Source: Alentia gelatinosa
Lineage: Eukaryota > Annelida > Polychaeta > Phyllodocida > Polynoidae
Length of the DNA stretch: 64,000 nucleotides
Direction: 5' to 3'
Assembly (NCBI GenBank): GCA_950022655.1
Contig: OX465579.1
Location: 78,503,193 to 78,567,192, forward strand
Shown here piece after piece: positions 25,601 to 31,600 of the stretch; the first letter of the stretch is position 1; every line of letters starts with the position of its first letter. The notes beneath the pieces are model-generated. The model made no database searches and was not told where the DNA came from. It worked only from the letters and a program-made list of their open reading frames with translations. The position numbers and the translations under genes were made by a program.

Positions 25601-28600
25601 CACTCCAACGGGCCAGGCAATCAAAGTTCTTCTGGCGAACTTTGAGCCAAGATGTGCGGGAATGGTGTAGGCGCTGTGACCTATGTTTCAGGACAAAACA
25701 TAGTAATAGACAGAATAAAGCTCCAATGAAAAGTATGCCTACTGGAGCCCCAATGGAAAGGGTAGCAATGGACATTCTTGGCCCTTTCCCCAAAACCGGA
25801 AACAACAATACTGTGATACTTGTGATCGCAGACTATTTCACCAAATGGGTAGAGCTCATCCCTCTACCAGATCAGCGTGCAGTCACAGTTGCTGAAGCTC
25901 TGTTTGAAACTATATTCTGTCGTTTTGGAGTGCCTGTTGAATTACTCACTGATCAGGGCCCAGACTTTACATCGGAGGTAGTGATGCAGCTTTGTCACCT
26001 TTTTCATGTAGATAAAGTGAGAACATCCCCCTACCATCCACAGACAGATGGCCAAGTGGAGAGAATGAACAGGACCATTTTACAGATGCTACGTCAATTA
26101 GTAAACCAACAACAGAATGACTGGGATGAGCATCTCCCAATAATTGCTATGGCGTACAGGTCAAGTGTACACTCATCCACAGGTTATACACCAAATAAGC
26201 TGATGTTAGGACGAGAATGCTCACCCCCTTTTAACGTAATGGATGCAGCACCTGGCTGGGAACCAGGACACTCTGGTTACCCCCATTATGTGGAGACTCT
26301 GACCCAGAGGATGCAGGATTCCAATACTCTTGTAAAGAAACATCTGGGTGTGGCACAGAAAAGACAAAAGACTTACTATGACCGACGATCCCATGGGCAC
26401 AGGTTCAAACGAGGAGATGTTGTCTGGGTATATTACCCAGTGCGCCAGAAAGGCTTGTCTCCAAAGCTACAAATGAGTTGGACTGGCCCTTTTGTGGTGA
26501 CCATGGTCATAGGAAGCCTCAATGTTGAAGTCAGAGAAGGGCCTCGTTCTCGCCGCCGAGTACTCCATATTGACAAGTGTCAGTCTGTTAGGGGAGAGGT
26601 AGATACCACCTGGGTGGACGCTGTGCTCAAGGCGAGCCCAGAACTTGACAAAACCCTTGAGCAATAAACTAATTGTCCACATTTCCTTCCAGAATGCTGA
26701 TCTAGTATTATACTCTTCAGTTGCTAGTGCGAATTTAATCATTGTCTAATCATTTAGTATCTAGCTCCTAATAAGCTTAGTTTATGGGAACAATGCTTAA
26801 TATGCTCTACTATGTACCTTATATTACCCTAGCTTAAGACTGCTTATTCTTTTGATATTAATGGCTTTATGGGTTTATTTATCCTAGATAGGAGTAGATA
26901 CCATATCCTGCAGTCTACTATTTTAGACAGGCGTTTGATATTATATCTTATGGTTTACTGTATTCAAGATAGGAATAGATATTATGTACTATGATTTACT
27001 TCACCTTAATTAGGAATACTAACTGATGAATTGATACAAAGATATGCTGATGCCCTCATGCATCAAGACCAAGTCAAAATATAACTTCTTGTAATGTAGT
27101 TAACAATGAAAACCAAATGTGACTCAAGACATTCATGAAATGTCATTGTATGAAATTATTACTATTACTATAATAGTTTCCAAGCATTATTATAACTTGA
27201 AAAGATGCTTATTTTCATGTTTAGTTACTTGACATATCGATTGCCATGCATAGTTATGTTCTTAAAACATATTACAAATGTTTAGTTTGTCAGTTATTGA
27301 TTGATTGTTTTATGTATGGGAACTTATCTCCTGAGTAGATGTTTGAAAAAAAAGAGGTGTTTCCCCTGTTTCCCCACAGCATGGTGACAGCCATCAACTA
27401 ATTTTGGCAATATGTGTGTATTATACAGCATACTTGTCGTGTGACCTATCAGTACCTGGTGTATTTTGAACTGTGATGCCATCAGGATCGCCAAGAGACT
27501 CACTTCATCCTGGGACCCCAGTCTAATCAGCTGCAGACTATTGTAGACAGGGCGGGGAGTGTATGATGCCATCAGGACCTGCAGTCTTCCCTGTGACTAC
27601 ACCTTCAGGAAGTGCCATGTGCCTGCAGTCTACCAGTGACTACACATCCGCCATGCCAACATAGACTCTAGCAGAACCTCTTGCCCCTTCTCTCCTGTCA
27701 CAATGGTTGCTGAACTTTCACCTTCCCTGCTGGCACTAGCTTGGCTGGGATTTGGAGAGGGCGTGGGCTTGTGAGGCTCTGCTGAACCGGTTCTTCATTT
27801 TGTCTTGGTGGACTAGGCAGTTCATCAGAGTAGTCCTGACCTCGGATTGCAGATGACGGGATGTCCTACACCATTATCATACAAACTCTACGCTTCCACA
27901 GACCTGTACACTAACTGTTGGGTTCTGCCAGAACCTTTCATCATCAGTGCTGACAGCGGGTAAGCAGTATGTTCCAGTAGACCTGGCCACCGCCTACAAA
28001 GATAGGATGTCCTACACTGTCATCTTGCATACTGCATCCAACGAACTTGTGCTAAATATTGGGTTCACTGAGACCCATTCATCATCTGTGCCAGCAGTAT
28101 GCTAGATAGTTTGTTGTGGCAAACCTGACTACAGCCTACAGCGATATGATGTCCTGCGGCATCATCATGTGTATCCTGCACTCCAGTCAACCTGTGCAAT
28201 AATTGGTTCTGCTGGACAAGTTCATTGACATTCTTACACCATCATCATGAGTGCTGTATGGTCTCATAGACCTGCTGGTTGTCTGCCTGTTGCCTTGTTG
28301 TGGGGTGATCGAGGAAGTGTCTTATACAGATACATTAGTTTATATAATCGCATTTTAATCGTCATGCAATAATTAGTATACCTTACAATACTTAGGATTT
28401 TTGTCTATTGTGTAACACATTTATTGTTTTCTGATTATAAACTTGTTTGGTTGATTATAAATGATGTATTGCTACAAACTTAAATATATGAATGTACTCA
28501 TAACTTTTATGGAGCTTATGTAAAGCATATGCTTATATATTTGTTTGGAACCAGTACCACTTAAAAAAGGTCATCTTGCACTGTTATTACTGTTGTGTCT

Positions 28601-31600
28601 ATGTATACATTTATGAACGAAAAAGTGTAATAATTGTTTGTCATATAGAACAAAGATTATTGATTGCTATTTTTGCACAAAATCTGAGATATTGTTTTGC
28701 TTGAGGGCAAGCAGTTTAAGGAGGGGAGAGTGTAACAGAAATGGCTTGCCATAGTCACTCCCCCTCATCCCCTCTCCATATATGGTCATGCCCACTCAGT
28801 GCTGCCCTCTACAACCCCTATATAGGGGCATCCTGAATCATTTCTGACTAGGATGGTCACAACTCACAGGTATTGGTACAACAGAAACGTTCTGATTTGT
28901 GCCAGTACTACAGACTTGTGACCTCTCACCCTGATTTCTATAGGTAAGTGTGCTGGTTCCATTATCATTGCTATAATTGTCTTATTATCACTGCTTGTAT
29001 TGTCACTTGAATACAGAGATCTATATTAATATATTCATGTGTTTTGTTCCTCTGTTTCCTCTGTACAGAACAGGCTCAGAACCCAAACTATTGTCTAAAC
29101 TATTCTAGACCTATTTCGGCAGCTACCATCATAAATTCCCTCCCCTAAACCTGTTCTGTTACATTAGTCCAGAAGATGAGGGGGTGATTTTGTCGGGAAT
29201 GAGTACGAAAAGTCTGTGGGTTGTTCCTAAAGCACAAAATCATGCTGATTTAAAAACCTGTTTCTTTTAATTATCTTAAATTGTCTATGCCTTTATTGGA
29301 GACTACTAGATTTAAGTTCCCATGAAAATTTAAAAGTTGTATGCATCTTTTAGCATCTGCGACCTTGACCTTGACCGTAACCTATATTTTAGTGAGCAAA
29401 AATGTCCTTTCTCATCGAAATATGTTTATACATCAGTTTGATCAAGCAAAAAAAAGACCGATCGTCATATTTTTCATGGCTCTATTTTTGAGTGGCCTAA
29501 GTGAGCACTTGACCGAGGTTTGATGAGAAGTAGATGGTGACTGTGTGAGTATTTACCTTGCCAGAGAGAGGACAGACATGACGATGATCGCTGTCACAAA
29601 AGCACCAGACGACTTATCGATGACGATGCCCTGGATGACCTGACCGGTGTAGTACGGAATAAACAGCTCCGCTGTCAAGTTAAAAACACCGAGTTATGTT
29701 ATAAAGGATTTTTTATTTATTTAATTGATTTGAGGCATGTACTTATGAACTGGTGATTCTTGATTGGGTGGTTTATGAAAAAAAAAATTCTCAGAACAGA
29801 AAAATATTTTTCTTGATTATTGATTGCTATTGACCTGTGATCTCAGTCAATATTGAATTTGGAATCATTATACATCTCTTAGACATCATGTTATAAAAGA
29901 TCCTGAATTATTTAGAAGTTGTTTTCTTGTACTTCGGTTGGACCTTCTTTCCAAATACAGGTAGGGGTTCTAGATAACCACAGTGATTACTTGTGTGTCT
30001 ACGCTACCCTTGACTCCACCCATTATCAGTTAGATAAGGGTAAGAGGTTATCAAAGGTATCTGGATGATATGCTTCGTAGCCAGCACGCTTCATTTTTCA
30101 GCGGATGACTGATGGACCATACACTTTTTTCCAAGTTCATGTCAGAACTCTGTCAATAATTGACATAGGAACTTCAAATAAAGATCAGTAGATAGCTAAA
30201 GATGTGCGGAAAACAGTTTGTAAGTTTATATATTGATTCCCAATAAGCAAAATATGATTATTTGCCATTGTTTGTTACATGATTTGCCGCGAGTGTGAGA
30301 ATGTCGCCTCCCGAAAAAGAACCGTACAGTCCAATTTACAGAGCGTATCATCCAAAGCATGCTGGCTTCTATGCATGTAATCCAGTATTCTTCTCAAACA
30401 TCTCACCAGTTCAATCCAAACCCCCGTCAGAGACAGGGGGGGGAGACAGGTGAGATTTTTTTTATTATTTGATAATGTTTATTCCTCATTCTGTCATGGT
30501 TACAATAGTTCTTCCATGGGGAAATAATAAACACTAAATGCGAATGATATAAAACAGGCAGGACAGATCTGTCAATGAAAAAATGTGCCTATTATTAATT
30601 GTGATAAATATATAGTTAGTAGCTGTATTACAAAGTGTTGTGTGCAAGCATGTGTCTGAATGTTGTAAGTGTGTCTGTATGGGTGAGCAGTCTTAAAGGC
30701 ATATCCTAAAATACTCAGTGGCGCCACCTGGTGATTTTCAAATTATGGCAATTATCAATAAAATACAGTTTCTTTGACTTACTCTAATACCGAATGAGTA
30801 AAGTATAACATATCATCGAGTTTGACCAAACCCATTAGGTAAATTAGGCTAAATTACATTTGACTGATTTACATAGGAAATGTACTCTAAAAAATATGGT
30901 TTTCTTCAATTCATTCAAAAACAAAGACGGTGAACTATGGTTTTTAAAGCTTAAAGGCATATCGGACGAAGTTAGATATGTTTCCTATAACACTAGGAGA
31001 TCATCATATTCAATTACCGGGATATTGACATGGGTTTTAATTTTCAAGCCAAATTGTCTGATATATGCCCCTAATCATGTAGATTTGATCTCTCTAAGGA
31101 GAGTCATAAATTTTTAACAGTGTCAGATGATGAGATGATAGCAGTTAGTCAGGCTCACCTCCAGCAGATACCGTCATGAAGATAAATGCAGTGAGCAGAA
31201 TGTACCAGTCCGGGAAGGACAGTTTTATCAACCTCCCAACAGTCCGCATACTTGACGTCTTCTTTTTGTCCTCTTCCTTCTTCTCCTCTTTTTCTCTGGC
31301 ATCAGGTTGTTCCTCAGCATCAACCAGAACTCTGTTCTCATCGTCTTCAATGACTACCCTCAACTGTGATTCTGACGGAACAGCTATAACTTTTTGTTCA
31401 GCCATGTCTAACCAGGTGAAATACGCAATGATGAAAGCAAAGTTTGACCAGCCGTAAAGAGTCCAGAACCAGGGCTGTTTCAGGTCACTTTGTTTCTCCA
31501 CGTACAGAAGGAGTTTGATATTGGTGTACACCCACATCGTGACGAGCAGGGCTGTTATGGCTGGTTTTATACATAACATTCGCGGCACAGCTACTGAAGG

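Larger units (their letters stand above)
11843..29163 (+). mobile_element. 17.3-kb Ty3/gypsy LTR retrotransposon with amplified pol
   Basis: Complete element: 433-bp LTRs at both ends, TG...CA termini (inverted TGTAACAG/CTGTTACA), a 4-bp TTAG duplication at 11839-11842 and 29164-29167, a primer site at 12278-12295, and a purine tract before the 3' LTR. The order gag-protease-RT-RNase H-integrase defines Ty3/gypsy. The interior is enlarged by tandem copies of a 1287-bp pol segment; removing four full copies and the short copy would leave about 11.5 kb. The LTRs look identical, so insertion is recent, although gag and pol carry breaks. It sits in an ABCB9-like intron, antisense to the gene. No env-like ORF is seen. 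Confidence 0.95.

Noticed and set aside
18327..25808. Repeated 61-110 codon minus-strand ORFs across the pol array
   Set aside because: They recur only because the 1287-bp unit recurs and are antisense to the conserved RT, RNase H and integrase frame.
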